Shown piece after piece: positions 7,931 through 16,918 of a DNA stretch of 64,000 nt (position 1 is its first letter; each line of letters starts with the position of its first letter). A program made the translations under genes and the position numbers. The notes beneath the pieces were generated by a model that searched no databases, had not been told where the DNA came from, and saw only the letters and a list, made by a program, of their open reading frames with translations. The DNA comes from Candidatus Parcubacteria bacterium (GTDB lineage: Bacteria; Patescibacteria; ABY1; UBA1558; GWA2-36-10), in assembly GCA_018669975.1 (NCBI GenBank), contig JABHSK010000007.1, forward strand, positions 128,560 to 192,559, in the 5' to 3' direction.

Positions 7931-9370
7931 ATGGTAACAGCCCAAAAGATCACTGCTAATACCTCTTTTTTTATGGTTGCTTTGGTGTTGCAAAAGCTTC
8001 TTTCTTTTATTTATTTTACTTTACTGGCGAGAACTTTGGGTGCCGAGGGTACTGGGCAGTATTTTTTTGCTATTTCTTTCGCCACTATGTTTTCCGTGTT
8101 AATGGATGTGGGTTTGACACCAGTGCTTATCAGAGAGGTAGCCAAGGATAAAGAAAACGGTCAAAAGTGGTTTCAACAGATATTTACTCTCAAAATTATT
8201 ACTGGCATAATCACTGTGTTGATATTGGTAATTACTGACAGTGTTATTTTTTATAGCGATGCTGTTAGGAACTTAATATATTTAACCACAGCGATTGTTT
8301 TGATAGATAGCTTTACTCTGTTGTTTTACGGGTATATCAGAGGTCGTCAAAGTTTGAAATTTGAATCATGGGGAACAATTATCTTTCAGTTGATCATTAT
8401 GGTGATGGGTTTAAGCTTGATGCAGATTACAAATAATGTATTGGTTTTGCTGACAGTTTTATTTACGGCTAGTTTATTTAATTTAATTTTTTCAGGGATA
8501 ATTTTAGTTAAGAAGTTTAAAGTTAAATTTAAACTTTATTATAGACAGGATTTTGTTAAGAAAATAATAGCTGTTACTTTACCCTTTGCTTTGGCGGCTA
8601 TTTTTGCCAAAATCTATGCCTACATGGATACATTTTTATTAAAGATGTTTTTGGGTGATGCTGAAGTTGGTTTTTATAGTATTGCTTATAAAATTACCTT
8701 TGCTTTACAGTTTATTCCTTTGGCTTTTGTGGCTGCACTTTATCCAGCTTTTTCTAGTTATTTTAAAAATGATTATGAGCAACTTAAAAAAGTTTTTGCT
8801 AAAGCTTTTAACTATTTAGCCTTTATAGCCTTACCAGTTAGTTTTGGTGTGATAGCATTAGCTGAAGAAATAGTAGCTAAACTTTATACGCAAGAATTTA
8901 GTTTTTCTATCCTGCCTTTGCAGGTTTTAATAGTTAGTATTCCATTTTTGTTTATTAATTTTTCATTATCCAGTTTTCTTAATGCCACTAATAGACAAAA
9001 AATTAACACTAGAAATTTAGGTTTGGTGATGGCATTAAATGTTATTTTAAATATAATATTTATTCCTAGGCTAGGTATTTGGGGAGCTAGTTTAGCTTCC
9101 TCTCTGAGCACTTTATTATTATTCACGCTTAATTTAACTGCGGTTTTACGGGTTACTAGTTTTAAAGCTAAATTATTCAAACCATTAATAGGTTCTTTAT
9201 TTTCAGCCTTAATTATGTTTGGGGTGGTGCTTTATATGAAAGATATTATACATTGGATATTGTCTATTATAGTTGGAGTAATTGTGTATCTAGTGCTAAT
9301 GTTTATTACTAAGACCCTAAAGCAGTCAGATATAATGTTTATAAAAAAGTCATTCGGTAAACCAAGTTAA
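7931..9370 (+). CDS. Polysaccharide flippase (Wzx/MATE-like, MOP superfamily)
   Basis: The 479-residue product is almost entirely hydrophobic with about 12-14 membrane segments and the N-terminal ARTLGAEGTGQYFF pattern that marks polysaccharide transporters of the RfbX/Wzx group, plus a central AIFAKIYAYMDTFLLKMFLG segment typical of this family. It would flip lipid-linked oligosaccharides across the cytoplasmic membrane. It heads a seven-gene run of glycosyltransferases and a polymerase/ligase, which fits that role. Its stop overlaps the next ATG (TAATG at 9368-9372). Start is set by the leaderless promoter. Confidence 0.88.
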   Translation: MVTAQKITANTSFFMVALVLQKLLSFIYFTLLARTLGAEGTGQYFFAISFATMFSVLMDVGLTPVLIREVAKDKENGQKWFQQIFTLKIITGIITVLILVITDSVIFYSDAVRNLIYLTTAIVLIDSFTLLFYGYIRGRQSLKFESWGTIIFQLIIMVMGLSLMQITNNVLVLLTVLFTASLFNLIFSGIILVKKFKVKFKLYYRQDFVKKIIAVTLPFALAAIFAKIYAYMDTFLLKMFLGDAEVGFYSIAYKITFALQFIPLAFVAALYPAFSSYFKNDYEQLKKVFAKAFNYLAFIALPVSFGVIALAEEIVAKLYTQEFSFSILPLQVLIVSIPFLFINFSLSSFLNATNRQKINTRNLGLVMALNVILNIIFIPRLGIWGASLASSLSTLLLFTLNLTAVLRVTSFKAKLFKPLIGSLFSALIMFGVVLYMKDIIHWILSIIVGVIVYLVLMFITKTLKQSDIMFIKKSFGKPS

Positions 9371-10455
9371 TGAAAAAAACTTTATTATTAACACATGAAT
9401 ATTATCCTTTTAAGGGTGGAGTAGCGCGTTATTGCTATAACATGTTTAAGTTTTTTGATAAGGATGATTATCTAGTAGTTACAGATCATCCAGAAGTAAA
9501 AACGCAGGACAATATTATTAATGTTCGACTGACTCATAAATTTATTAAGCCTAGTTGGTTATTTAGTTTTTGGAAAATCAGAAAAATAATCAAAGATAAT
9601 GATATTGAGCAGATATTCACACCGAATATTTTACCACTTGGCTCTATGGCTCATTGGTTGGGTGTGCCATATATAATTTCTTTGCATGGTTTGGATATTA
9701 ATTTAGCTTTGAAAAATAAGCCAAGGTTAACAGCTAAAATACTTAGTAGGGCTGACAAGATAATCGTTAACACAAAGAATACAGCTAAGTTGATTTCTCA
9801 TCTTAAATTTCCGCAGGATAAAATACGCTTGGTATATCCCAGTCTTGATTTTAATGCTAGTCATAATCCCGATAAACTACTCAAGATAAAACAATCATTA
9901 AATATTGAATCGGGGGATAAAATTTTGTTGACAGTAGGTCGTTTAAATAGACGCAAGGGGCAAGACATTGTTATCCGAGCCGTTAATCAACTTAAGAAAG
10001 AATTGAATCTCAAATATATCATTGTTGGTAGCGGTGATTTTAAAAAAGAATTACTGCTTTTGATTAGAAAATACCAATTACAAGATAGGGTTTTTATTTA
10101 TAGTGGAGTAGAGGATGAGGATTTAATTTGTTATTATAAGCTAGCTGATATTTTCGTTATGCCTAATCGTCATGATAAGACTGACATTGAAGGTTTTGGA
10201 GTAGTTTTTTTAGAAGCAGCTAGATTGAGCATACCGATTATAGGAGGAAATAGTGGTGGGGTAACAGAGCTTTTTACTCATGAAAAGAACGCTCTATTAG
10301 TAAATAATGAGAATGTAGACCAATTAATTGAGTATATTAAGCGCTTATTGAATAATCCTGAAGAAGCTGATAAACTAGCCAAAAGGGCTTTTGCTAGATC
10401 TCAAGATTTTGCTGATGCACAGGAACAAAGTCTACTTTTAAGTAAAGTATTATGA
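9370..10455 (+). CDS. Glycosyltransferase family 4 (GT-B)
   Basis: The 361-residue protein has the GT4 layout: an N-terminal acceptor domain beginning THEYYPFKGGVARYCYNMF (glycine-rich loop), a domain boundary LLTVGRLNRRKGQDIVIRAV (about 178-197), and the donor site EGFGVVFLEAARLSIPIIGG with the E-x7-E pattern, followed by GGVTELF. Such enzymes retain the sugar configuration and use nucleotide sugars on the inner membrane face. Specific sugar and acceptor cannot be read. Its TGA overlaps the following ATG (ATGA), so the pair is probably coupled. Confidence 0.88.
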   Translation: MKKTLLLTHEYYPFKGGVARYCYNMFKFFDKDDYLVVTDHPEVKTQDNIINVRLTHKFIKPSWLFSFWKIRKIIKDNDIEQIFTPNILPLGSMAHWLGVPYIISLHGLDINLALKNKPRLTAKILSRADKIIVNTKNTAKLISHLKFPQDKIRLVYPSLDFNASHNPDKLLKIKQSLNIESGDKILLTVGRLNRRKGQDIVIRAVNQLKKELNLKYIIVGSGDFKKELLLLIRKYQLQDRVFIYSGVEDEDLICYYKLADIFVMPNRHDKTDIEGFGVVFLEAARLSIPIIGGNSGGVTELFTHEKNALLVNNENVDQLIEYIKRLLNNPEEADKLAKRAFARSQDFADAQEQSLLLSKVL

Positions 10456-11621
10456 AAAAATTTGATGTTATAATGTTTAACATGTCCAACTATTCCGAAT
10501 GGGATGAGGGTGTTTCTAATAGAAATTTTCATGTTTTAAAACAACTAGAGAATAGGCCAGAGGTTGGTAAAATATTAGCAATTGATTATCTACCATTAAC
10601 CTTTAAGCGAGCATTGAGAAATTACAAGGAGGATTTGGTGCTCAATGTTGCGGATAGCAAGGTTATTAAGCGTAGTTTAACTTCAAAGGTCAGTAAGGTT
10701 TCTGATAAAATTTATATTTATTCAGATGTTAATTTTTTTATTCGACCAAAAGTAGCCATGAAAGAGATTAAAAAGATGGCTTTGGAATTAAATTTTGGTG
10801 ATTTAGTAGTTTGGTCCTTTTTCCCTTTTGCAGCTCCCTATTGGGATACGCTAGGGCAGAAGTTGACTATTTTTGATGCCGTAGATAATTGGACACTGCA
10901 CTCTTCTTATGCCAAACAAAAAAAGAAGTTGGAGGCAGCCTATGAAAATATTAAAGATTCAACAGATTTGATTTTTGTAGTTTCTAAAAACTTATTAAAC
11001 TTTTTTGATGACCAGCCAAATGTTTATTGGGTTCCAAATGGTGTAGATATAAAACACTATAATAAGAAGTTTACTTTAATAAATAGAGATGTGTCAGATA
11101 TTCCTAAGCCAATCATCGGCTACATTGGTGTTATTCAGGATAAAGTAGATCTTAAATTAGTTAAATATTTAGCTGAAAACAATCCTGATAAATCATTAGT
11201 CATGGTGGGACCCGTTTGGAATGAACAGGATAAATTTAAAATAGAATTAGAAGGTCTGTCTAATGTATACTTTTTAGGTTATAAAAAATATGAAAATGCA
11301 CCAATGTATATTCAGCAATTTGATATTGGTATTATTCCTCATAAGACAGAAGGTTTTAGTGCCAGCACCAATCCAATGAAGGCTTATGAGTATTTGGCCT
11401 GTGGTAAGCCTGTGGTAGCTACAAAAAATATTGGTGTTGATAATGTCCGAGAAATGGTTAATACAGCTGCTAGCTATGAAGAATTTAATCAGCAGGTTAA
11501 CGAGTTGTTAGCAGAAGACAATGAGGAGAATCAGCAGACACGAAAAGATTTCATCAAAAAGCATTCATGGTTTAATACGGTTAATAAAATGTTAGAATTA
11601 ATAAATAATAAGTTGAACTAA
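10452..11621 (+). CDS. Glycosyltransferase, GT1/GT4-like (GT-B)
   Basis: A 389-residue predicted cytoplasmic GT-B enzyme. The N-terminal half contains FDAVDNWTLH and STDLIFVVSKNLL, the C-terminal half PKPIIGYIGVIQDKVDL and ASTNPMKAYEYLACGKPVVAT, the donor-site region of TuaH-like and related transferases. It probably adds one residue of the surface polysaccharide made by the surrounding genes. A two-base gap separates it from the next gene. Substrate unknown. Confidence 0.82.
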   Translation: MKKFDVIMFNMSNYSEWDEGVSNRNFHVLKQLENRPEVGKILAIDYLPLTFKRALRNYKEDLVLNVADSKVIKRSLTSKVSKVSDKIYIYSDVNFFIRPKVAMKEIKKMALELNFGDLVVWSFFPFAAPYWDTLGQKLTIFDAVDNWTLHSSYAKQKKKLEAAYENIKDSTDLIFVVSKNLLNFFDDQPNVYWVPNGVDIKHYNKKFTLINRDVSDIPKPIIGYIGVIQDKVDLKLVKYLAENNPDKSLVMVGPVWNEQDKFKIELEGLSNVYFLGYKKYENAPMYIQQFDIGIIPHKTEGFSASTNPMKAYEYLACGKPVVATKNIGVDNVREMVNTAASYEEFNQQVNELLAEDNEENQQTRKDFIKKHSWFNTVNKMLELINNKLN

Positions 11622-11623
11622 TT

Positions 11624-12493
11624 ATGTCCAGTAAACCGGAAGTATCAGTTATTATTGTCAATTGGAAAGTAAGACCACTTTTAGAAAAGTGTCTAGATTC
11701 TATTATCGCTAACAGCGAGGGTGTTGATATAGAGATTATTTTAGTTGATAATGATTCTCGTGATGGTACTTCAGAAATGGTTATGGCAGAGTACCCACAG
11801 GTGAGGATGATTGCTTTGCCTAGAAATCATGGCTTTGCCGCCGCTAATAATTTAGCTTTAAAACAAGCACGAGGAAAATATTTATTCTTACTTAATCCTG
11901 ATACACGAGTAACACCAGAGTTTTTTCCTAAAATGTTAACTTATTTAAAAGAACATCCAGATGTTGGCATTGTGGGACCAAAGATACTTAATTTTGATAG
12001 ATCCTTACAATTATCAGTTAGAAGGTTTCCTGACTTATTGTCACAAATATTGATTCTACTTAAGTTGAAGAATGTGATGGTAGATAATAAGTTTTTGGCA
12101 CATTATTTGTTTGGTGATTTTGATTATGAAAAAGAACAACCCGTTGATCAAATAATGGGCGCGGCTATGCTTATACGTCGTGAAGTGTTGGATGAGGTAG
12201 GTGTATTTGACCAAAAGTTTTTTATCTGGTTTGAGGAAGTGGATATTTGTAAACGGGCACACAAAGCAGGTTTTGTGGTGCAGTATTATCCAGGAGTACA
12301 GATAATTCATTATGGTGGTTCCAGTTTTAGTAAGCAGATGATACTATGGAAACAAATAGTTTTTAATAAAAGTTTATTATATTATTTTTGGAAGCATAAA
12401 CCAATCTGGCAATGGTTTATATTGTTATTGTTTGCGCCAATAAATCTAGTCTTGACCCTTTTGTATGTCATTTTCCTCGAAAGCAAAAATTAA
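11624..12493 (+). CDS. Glycosyltransferase family 2 (rhamnosyltransferase-like)
   Basis: The 289 residues show a GT-A fold: SVIIVNWKVRPLLEKCLDSI at the start, VDNDSRDGT, the metal-binding LLNPDTRV, and IMGAAMLIRREVLDEVG followed by FDQKFFIWFEEVDICKRAHKAG, an arrangement common in WbbL-type rhamnosyltransferases. A C-terminal hydrophobic stretch (about 255-285) probably anchors it. Its last 29 bases overlap the next gene in another frame. Confidence 0.87.
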   Translation: MSSKPEVSVIIVNWKVRPLLEKCLDSIIANSEGVDIEIILVDNDSRDGTSEMVMAEYPQVRMIALPRNHGFAAANNLALKQARGKYLFLLNPDTRVTPEFFPKMLTYLKEHPDVGIVGPKILNFDRSLQLSVRRFPDLLSQILILLKLKNVMVDNKFLAHYLFGDFDYEKEQPVDQIMGAAMLIRREVLDEVGVFDQKFFIWFEEVDICKRAHKAGFVVQYYPGVQIIHYGGSSFSKQMILWKQIVFNKSLLYYFWKHKPIWQWFILLLFAPINLVLTLLYVIFLESKN

Positions 12494-13913
12494 TTATACA
12501 TTTCGTATTTGTGTATCTATCTTTTTGGTAGCTGAGTTGTTGTCTTGGCTATCTTTTAATTTCACTACTTTAAATATTATAATTTTACCAGCCATTGCTG
12601 CACTGGTGATTTTGTTAGTAATAAGAGATCCTATTTATGCCCTGTATCTGCCAGCTGCAGAATTATTTTGGGGATCTTTGGGTCATAGTTTTTATTATGA
12701 TTTTTGGAGTATCCGTTTGGTTATTTTTGTGGCAGTAATTTTTGCATTTTTTTTAGGTAATTTATTTAACATAAAAAAATTAGCCATAAAAAGAGATGTA
12801 AAAGTCTTATTAATCTGGTTGGTATTACTACTTTTGATAATATTGTCTGGTGCATCAGCATATTTTGCTAATCGTGATACGGCTAAAATATTTTTTGATG
12901 GCAATGCTTATTTTTATTTATTATATCTACCTATTTGGTATCAAGTTTACCAAACTAGACACCTGCGCAACATTATAGACATGCTTCAAGCAGCAGCCTT
13001 GGTGATAGCCGTTAAGACCTTGGTTGTTTTCAATTTGTTTTCACAAGGTTATCAGATATTAGATTTGGATTTTATTTATAAATGGATTCGTGATACCAGG
13101 ACAGGAGAAATTACACCTTTTAGTAATAATTTTACTAGAGTGTTTATGCAATCACAAATATATTTATTGGCAGCTTGGTTTTTTGCTTTTATAAGACAAC
13201 TAAAAGAATATAAGAGTTGGTCTAATTTTATTTATTTAGGTGTTTTGGCAGCTGCTTTGTTGGTTAGCTTGTCTAGAAGTTTTTGGCTTGGTGGAGTCTT
13301 AGGATTTATATTTTTGCTTGTTAATATAATTATTTATCAACGTCGTAATTTATCAGGCTTGATTTACCTGACTATTTTAGGTGTAGTGGCGGTTGGCTTT
13401 TTAACAGTACAAATATTTTTCAATTTACCCAAGTGGAATTCGTTTAATATTGTAGAGCAGAGGACTGTAGATACCACAGAGGCGGCAGCTAATAGTCGTA
13501 TGAATCTTCTACCAGTTATGTGGCAGGCTGTTCAAGAAAAACCTATTATGGGCCATGGTTTGGCCAAGGAATTATCTTACCGTTCATCTGATCCACGTAT
13601 TAAAAATGAAGAAAATCCTGATGGTTGGCACACAACCTACGCTTTTGAATGGGGTTGGCTAGATCAGTGGTTAAAGATGGGTATTTTCTTTATAGCTGTG
13701 TTGATGGCCTGGGTTTTGCTAATTTATGCGAGAAGTTATAGACTGTTAATACAGGACCCTGTGCTAGGATTGGGCGTTTTAGCTATTATGACTAGCTTAG
13801 GCATTGTTCATATTTTTTCACCATATTTAAATCATCCCCTAGGTTTGGGATTATTAATGTTAATGACAGTAATAATTAGTAAAAATGAAAGACAAAGTTT
13901 CAGTTACCGTTAG
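12465..13913 (+). CDS. O-antigen ligase/polymerase-like membrane protein (WaaL/Wzy type)
   Basis: A 482-residue protein with about 10-12 membrane segments and one long outside loop (about 325-400) containing AANSRMNLLPVMWQAVQEKPIMGHGLAKE, the WaaL/Wzy_C pattern in which an Arg and a later HG...E follow the loop. Such proteins polymerise or ligate lipid-linked glycans on the outer face. Which of the two reactions applies cannot be told; CPR cells lack classical LPS, so attachment to a lipid carrier or protein is possible. Genes overlap by 29 bases at both ends. Confidence 0.82.
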   Translation: MSFSSKAKINYTFRICVSIFLVAELLSWLSFNFTTLNIIILPAIAALVILLVIRDPIYALYLPAAELFWGSLGHSFYYDFWSIRLVIFVAVIFAFFLGNLFNIKKLAIKRDVKVLLIWLVLLLLIILSGASAYFANRDTAKIFFDGNAYFYLLYLPIWYQVYQTRHLRNIIDMLQAAALVIAVKTLVVFNLFSQGYQILDLDFIYKWIRDTRTGEITPFSNNFTRVFMQSQIYLLAAWFFAFIRQLKEYKSWSNFIYLGVLAAALLVSLSRSFWLGGVLGFIFLLVNIIIYQRRNLSGLIYLTILGVVAVGFLTVQIFFNLPKWNSFNIVEQRTVDTTEAAANSRMNLLPVMWQAVQEKPIMGHGLAKELSYRSSDPRIKNEENPDGWHTTYAFEWGWLDQWLKMGIFFIAVLMAWVLLIYARSYRLLIQDPVLGLGVLAIMTSLGIVHIFSPYLNHPLGLGLLMLMTVIISKNERQSFSYR

Positions 13914-14880
13914 TTTGCTCACTTGGAATGGAGCAGAGTATTTACCCTGGTTTATAAAGAGTCTTAAAGAGCAGACTTTTAAAAACTGGGAACTTTTGGT
14001 ATTGGATAATGACTCTTCTGATAGGTCTGTGGAAATAGTACGAGAGCACTATCCTCAGGCTAGAATAATCCAACAGAAACAAAACATAGGCTTTGCTAGG
14101 GGGCATAATTTACTAATTAATTGGTCTGACTCCAAGTATGTTTTTGTAGTTAATCAGGATATAATTTTGGAGGAGGATTACCTAGAAAAAGTAGTTGGCT
14201 TTTTAGAAAAAAATAATAAAGCTGCTAGTGCTGCTGGTAAGACGATGTATTGGGATTTTAGAGAGGGACTTAAGAGTAAACGAATTGATTCTTTTGGATT
14301 ATCCATAAATCGTAAAAGGCAGATGATGGATAGTTATCAGGGTAAAGATGATTTTGATTTACCTAACACTGAGGTATTTGGTTTGTCTGGAGCAACAGTA
14401 GTATATAGACGTAAAGCTTTAGATATGGTTGTTACGGCTCAGGCTAGTAACCATTTAGAATATTTTGATGAAGATTTTTTTTCATATAAAGAGGACGTAG
14501 ATTTAGCCTGGCGTTTGCGTTTAGCTGGTTGGGAAAATTGGCTAGTGACTGACACTAAGGCTTATCATCATCGTACTGTCAGTGGTCTTGGATCAGCTCG
14601 GCAAAAAAGACAGGGTCGTGGCATGGCCAACAAACTTTCTTATCGTAACCACCTGATGACTTTGTATAAAAATTCTTTTTATAAAAATTTATTTAGAGAT
14701 TTTTGGGTGATTAAATGGTATGAGTTTAAAAAATTTATTTATTTATTAATATTTGAAAGAGGTACTTTAGCGGGTATTGGTGAATATTTTAAAGCCTATC
14801 CAAAATTAAAAAAGAAAAGAAAATTTATAATGAAGCATCGTAAAGTGGAGGCCAGTGATGTTTACAAATGGTTTAAATAG
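13885..14880 (+). CDS. Glycosyltransferase family 2
   Basis: 331 residues with GT-A motifs VTVSLLTWNGAEYL, VLDNDSSDRSVEIV, VVNQDIILEEDY as the metal site, VFGLSGATVVYRRKALDMV, and FFSYKEDVDLAWRLRLAGW for acceptor/base function. The C-terminal third is basic and aromatic and may lie on the membrane. It overlaps the polymerase gene by 29 bases and is followed by another GT2, so both probably act on the same glycan. Sugar unknown. Confidence 0.86.
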   Translation: MKDKVSVTVSLLTWNGAEYLPWFIKSLKEQTFKNWELLVLDNDSSDRSVEIVREHYPQARIIQQKQNIGFARGHNLLINWSDSKYVFVVNQDIILEEDYLEKVVGFLEKNNKAASAAGKTMYWDFREGLKSKRIDSFGLSINRKRQMMDSYQGKDDFDLPNTEVFGLSGATVVYRRKALDMVVTAQASNHLEYFDEDFFSYKEDVDLAWRLRLAGWENWLVTDTKAYHHRTVSGLGSARQKRQGRGMANKLSYRNHLMTLYKNSFYKNLFRDFWVIKWYEFKKFIYLLIFERGTLAGIGEYFKAYPKLKKKRKFIMKHRKVEASDVYKWFK

Positions 14881-15685
14881 TATGGATTTATCAATAATTA
14901 TATTAAATTATCATAATAAGAACTTAACTAAAGAACTGCTTAAGAATTTAGTAGAGTTAAATTTGCCCTATAATTATGAAACTATTGTGGTAGACAATAA
15001 TTCTCATGATGGAATAGAGGAAGTAGTTAAGCGGTTTGATGGGGTTATATTTATTCAAAGTAAAAAAAACGGTGGCTTTGCCCATGGGAATAATTTAGGC
15101 ATCAAACAAGCTCAGGGTAAATATATCATGATAATGAATCCAGACTTGGCTATTTTGTCAGATGCTATTGATCAATTATATAATTATATGGAGGAGCATC
15201 CAGAGGTTGGTCTAGCAGGACCACGTTTGATAAATGCTGATAAAAGTGTGCAATATTCTTGCACATCTTTCCCCGATTGGCGCTTACCAATGTATCGTCG
15301 TACTTCTTTGGCTAATACTAAGACTGGAAAAAAATGGTTATATAAATACCTAATGAAAGATTTTGATCATTATAAGAATGATTATGTGCCAGCTTTATTT
15401 GGGGCCTGTTTAATATTTAGAAAATCTACTTTAGCCAAGGTAGGATTATTAGACGAAAGATACTTTATGTACATGGAGGATTTAGATTGGTCACGGCGTT
15501 TTTGGCAGGCTGGTTATAAAGTGGCCTATGTAGGTCAGGCAGAAATCATTCACTTGCACCGTCGTCAGTCAGCAGCTGAGAGTTTACCTAGAACGCTGTT
15601 AGCTAAATCTGCTCGGCATCACGTAATTAGTTTTATTAAATATTTATTAAAATTTAAAGGTAAGGATTTGCCAGAAGCAAAATAA
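14858..15685 (+). CDS. Glycosyltransferase family 2, last gene of the polysaccharide operon
   Basis: A GT-A enzyme of about 270 residues: LSIIILNYHNKNLTKELL, VVDNNSHDGIEEVV, NPDLAILSDA metal site, and GACLIFRKSTLAKVGLLDE then YMYMEDLDWSRRFWQAGY-like acceptor region. Start is uncertain. ATG 14858 has GGAGG six bases upstream; the ATG at 14882, just after the previous gene's stop, gives the usual family N-terminus but has no Shine-Dalgarno site; a GTG lies at 14855. I prefer 14858 for the ribosome site. A hairpin terminator follows at 15689. Confidence 0.85.
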   Translation: MFTNGLNSMDLSIIILNYHNKNLTKELLKNLVELNLPYNYETIVVDNNSHDGIEEVVKRFDGVIFIQSKKNGGFAHGNNLGIKQAQGKYIMIMNPDLAILSDAIDQLYNYMEEHPEVGLAGPRLINADKSVQYSCTSFPDWRLPMYRRTSLANTKTGKKWLYKYLMKDFDHYKNDYVPALFGACLIFRKSTLAKVGLLDERYFMYMEDLDWSRRFWQAGYKVAYVGQAEIIHLHRRQSAAESLPRTLLAKSARHHVISFIKYLLKFKGKDLPEAK

Positions 15686-15688
15686 AAG

Positions 15689-15716
15689 GCCCCGCACTAA
15701 GTGCGGGGCTGTTTTA
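15689..15716 (+). terminator. Terminator of the polysaccharide operon
   Basis: GCCCCGCAC (15689-15697) and GTGCGGGGC (15701-15709) form a perfect 9-base-pair stem with a three-base loop, followed by TGTTTTAATTT. Confidence 0.9.
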
Positions 15717-15750
15717 ATTTCTGCCAAATAATAATTACTATTAGTTTAAA

Positions 15751-15780
15751 AAAGAAAAACCCCCTCACTTTGTGAGGGGG
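15751..15780 (-). terminator. Terminator of the minus-strand membrane protein pair
   Basis: On the minus strand CCCCCTCAC/GTGAGGGGG (15760-15780) is followed by GTTTTTCTTTTTT. It faces the previous terminator, so the two converging operons are insulated. Confidence 0.9.
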
Positions 15781-15794
15781 TCGCCCTTGATGGG

Positions 15795-16226
15795 CTAGGA
15801 GGTGGAACTTGTTGTCCGTTGTTTGCGTCTAGCAAAGAGCTTGCGGAGCAGCCAAATGACCACGATCAGTACCAAGACGAATTTGGCTAGTGCCCAGAGA
15901 TCCCAGATGAATCGCATGCTAAAGAGATAGCCGAAGAATGATTTGATTTTGGGGATAGGATCCACAAAGCCATGGTTCTTCTGGTAGACTTCATCTGGAG
16001 TCATAAAGGTTAGTGAGTCAACGGGCACTTCGCGCGTATCTTCGAAGTAGCGGAATTGTCCGTTGTCGCTCTGCGTCCAACGCAGCACTTTCCAGTATTT
16101 GGATCCTTGAGCGTTAGTTCGTTCGATGCAGGGGACTTCACGATAAGTAATGATCTTGGCCATACAGCTGGAGCTGATGGCCAGCAGCGTTAGGACTGCG
16201 ACCAGTATCAGGGCCAGCTTTTTCAT
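15795..16226 (-). CDS. Unknown exported protein with C-terminal membrane anchor
   Basis: Not recognised. The 143 residues start with a clear signal peptide (MKKLALILVAVLTLLAISSS, likely cut near CMA), then an outside domain of about 80 residues with one Cys, rich in Arg/Asp/Thr, then a strong membrane helix (about 108-128) and a basic tail RKLFARRKQR, which places the tail inside. A good AAGGAGA site lies eight bases before the ATG. Codon choice is more GC-rich than in the neighbouring core genes. It is the second gene of a two-gene unit. Confidence 0.75.
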   Translation of the reverse strand: MKKLALILVAVLTLLAISSSCMAKIITYREVPCIERTNAQGSKYWKVLRWTQSDNGQFRYFEDTREVPVDSLTFMTPDEVYQKNHGFVDPIPKIKSFFGYLFSMRFIWDLWALAKFVLVLIVVIWLLRKLFARRKQRTTSSTS

Positions 16227-16228
16227 AT

Positions 16229-16417
16229 TCAGTCTCCTTTTGGGTGTTGGATAGTTACCTTTCCGGTCAGCGTCATGCTGACAAAAGGACCAAACAGCTC
16301 GTTACTCACGCAATTGACGCAAGCGCCAATAACACGCTTGAATTGATAGAGGTATATAGTGCTGAGGGTCAGTACAAGCAGCAGTAAGGGGAGTGCGATT
16401 TTCAGTGTGAGTTCCAT
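16229..16417 (-). CDS. Small membrane protein, 62 residues
   Basis: The ATG at 16417 was chosen because AAAGGAGT precedes it by a normal distance; an in-frame ATG at 16441 upstream lacks a site. The product has one N-terminal membrane helix (about 5-25) and a short tail containing CVNC, possibly a metal or disulfide pair, outside or inside. No family was recognised. It shares a promoter with the 143-residue exported protein, whose ATG follows two bases after this stop. Confidence 0.7.
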   Translation of the reverse strand: MELTLKIALPLLLLVLTLSTIYLYQFKRVIGACVNCVSNELFGPFVSMTLTGKVTIQHPKGD

Positions 16418-16485
16418 GAGTACTCCTTTGTTAATGTTCATTGCACTGTTGTAGTGCTAATTGACTATTTGGAAGTCAATATATA

Positions 16486-16514
16486 ATTATAGCATATTTT
16501 ATGCATTTTGTCAA
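16486..16514 (-). promoter_or_regulatory. Promoter of the 15.8-16.4 kb gene pair
   Basis: Minus strand TTGACA (16514-16509), 17-base spacer, TATAAT (16491-16486): both perfect. The start near 16479 leaves a leader of about 60 bases. Confidence 0.85.
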
Positions 16515-16532
16515 TATTCTTAGGTTTTAAGA

Positions 16533-16564
16533 TAAAAAAACTCCTCGTTAGCATAACAAGGAGT
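16533..16564 (-). terminator. Terminator after the 61-residue membrane protein gene
   Basis: ACTCCTTGTTA/TAACGAGGAGT on the minus strand (16564-16540) with an apical GC loop is followed by seven T. Confidence 0.88.
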
Positions 16565-16582
16565 AATAGCCATTAAACGGGC

Positions 16583-16768
16583 TTATTTTGTCTGTTTAGG
16601 CCTTTTCCTGAAGATCAGGTAAAAGGTTCCCAGGCCAGCTAGGATAAAGCCCATGCCAGGCAAAATAACGTTTAGGCGGCCAGTGAAATAGCCAAGAACT
16701 ATGCAGAGGATTACCCAACTAATGATGACCCAAGGTATGTCTTTTGGTTTGATTTTTATATAAATCAT
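16583..16768 (-). CDS. Small two-helix membrane protein, 61 residues
   Basis: Starts at the ATG at 16768 (MIYIKIKPKDIPW), with AAAGG about nine bases upstream; a longer frame to 16825 adds an unlikely N-terminus. Two hydrophobic helices (about 12-27 and 33-53) flank a GRLN turn, and the end is basic (RKRPKQTK). Function unknown. A TTGACA (16843-16838) upstream pairs only with a weak -10. It stands alone with its own terminator, as do other accessory genes here. Confidence 0.68.
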   Translation of the reverse strand: MIYIKIKPKDIPWVIISWVILCIVLGYFTGRLNVILPGMGFILAGLGTFYLIFRKRPKQTK

Positions 16769-16864
16769 AACCAGACCTTTCGCTGAAGAAAATAGAAAAA
16801 ACAAGTGAACAGTAGTTTTTAACATGTTTTGTTGATTTTGTCAATTATCAGGCTGATATCAACA

Positions 16865-16893
16865 TTGATTTTTAGTTCAAAATTGGGTATTAT
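16865..16893 (+). promoter_or_regulatory. Probable promoter of the lysS operon
   Basis: TTGATT (16865-16870), 17-base spacer, TATTAT (16888-16893), giving a leader of about 19 bases. An alternative -10, TATAAA at 16907-16912 with TTGGGT 18 bases upstream, would start transcription exactly on the lysS ATG. Confidence 0.55.
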
Positions 16894-16918
16894 TAGTCTA
16901 TAAATTTATAAAAATAAT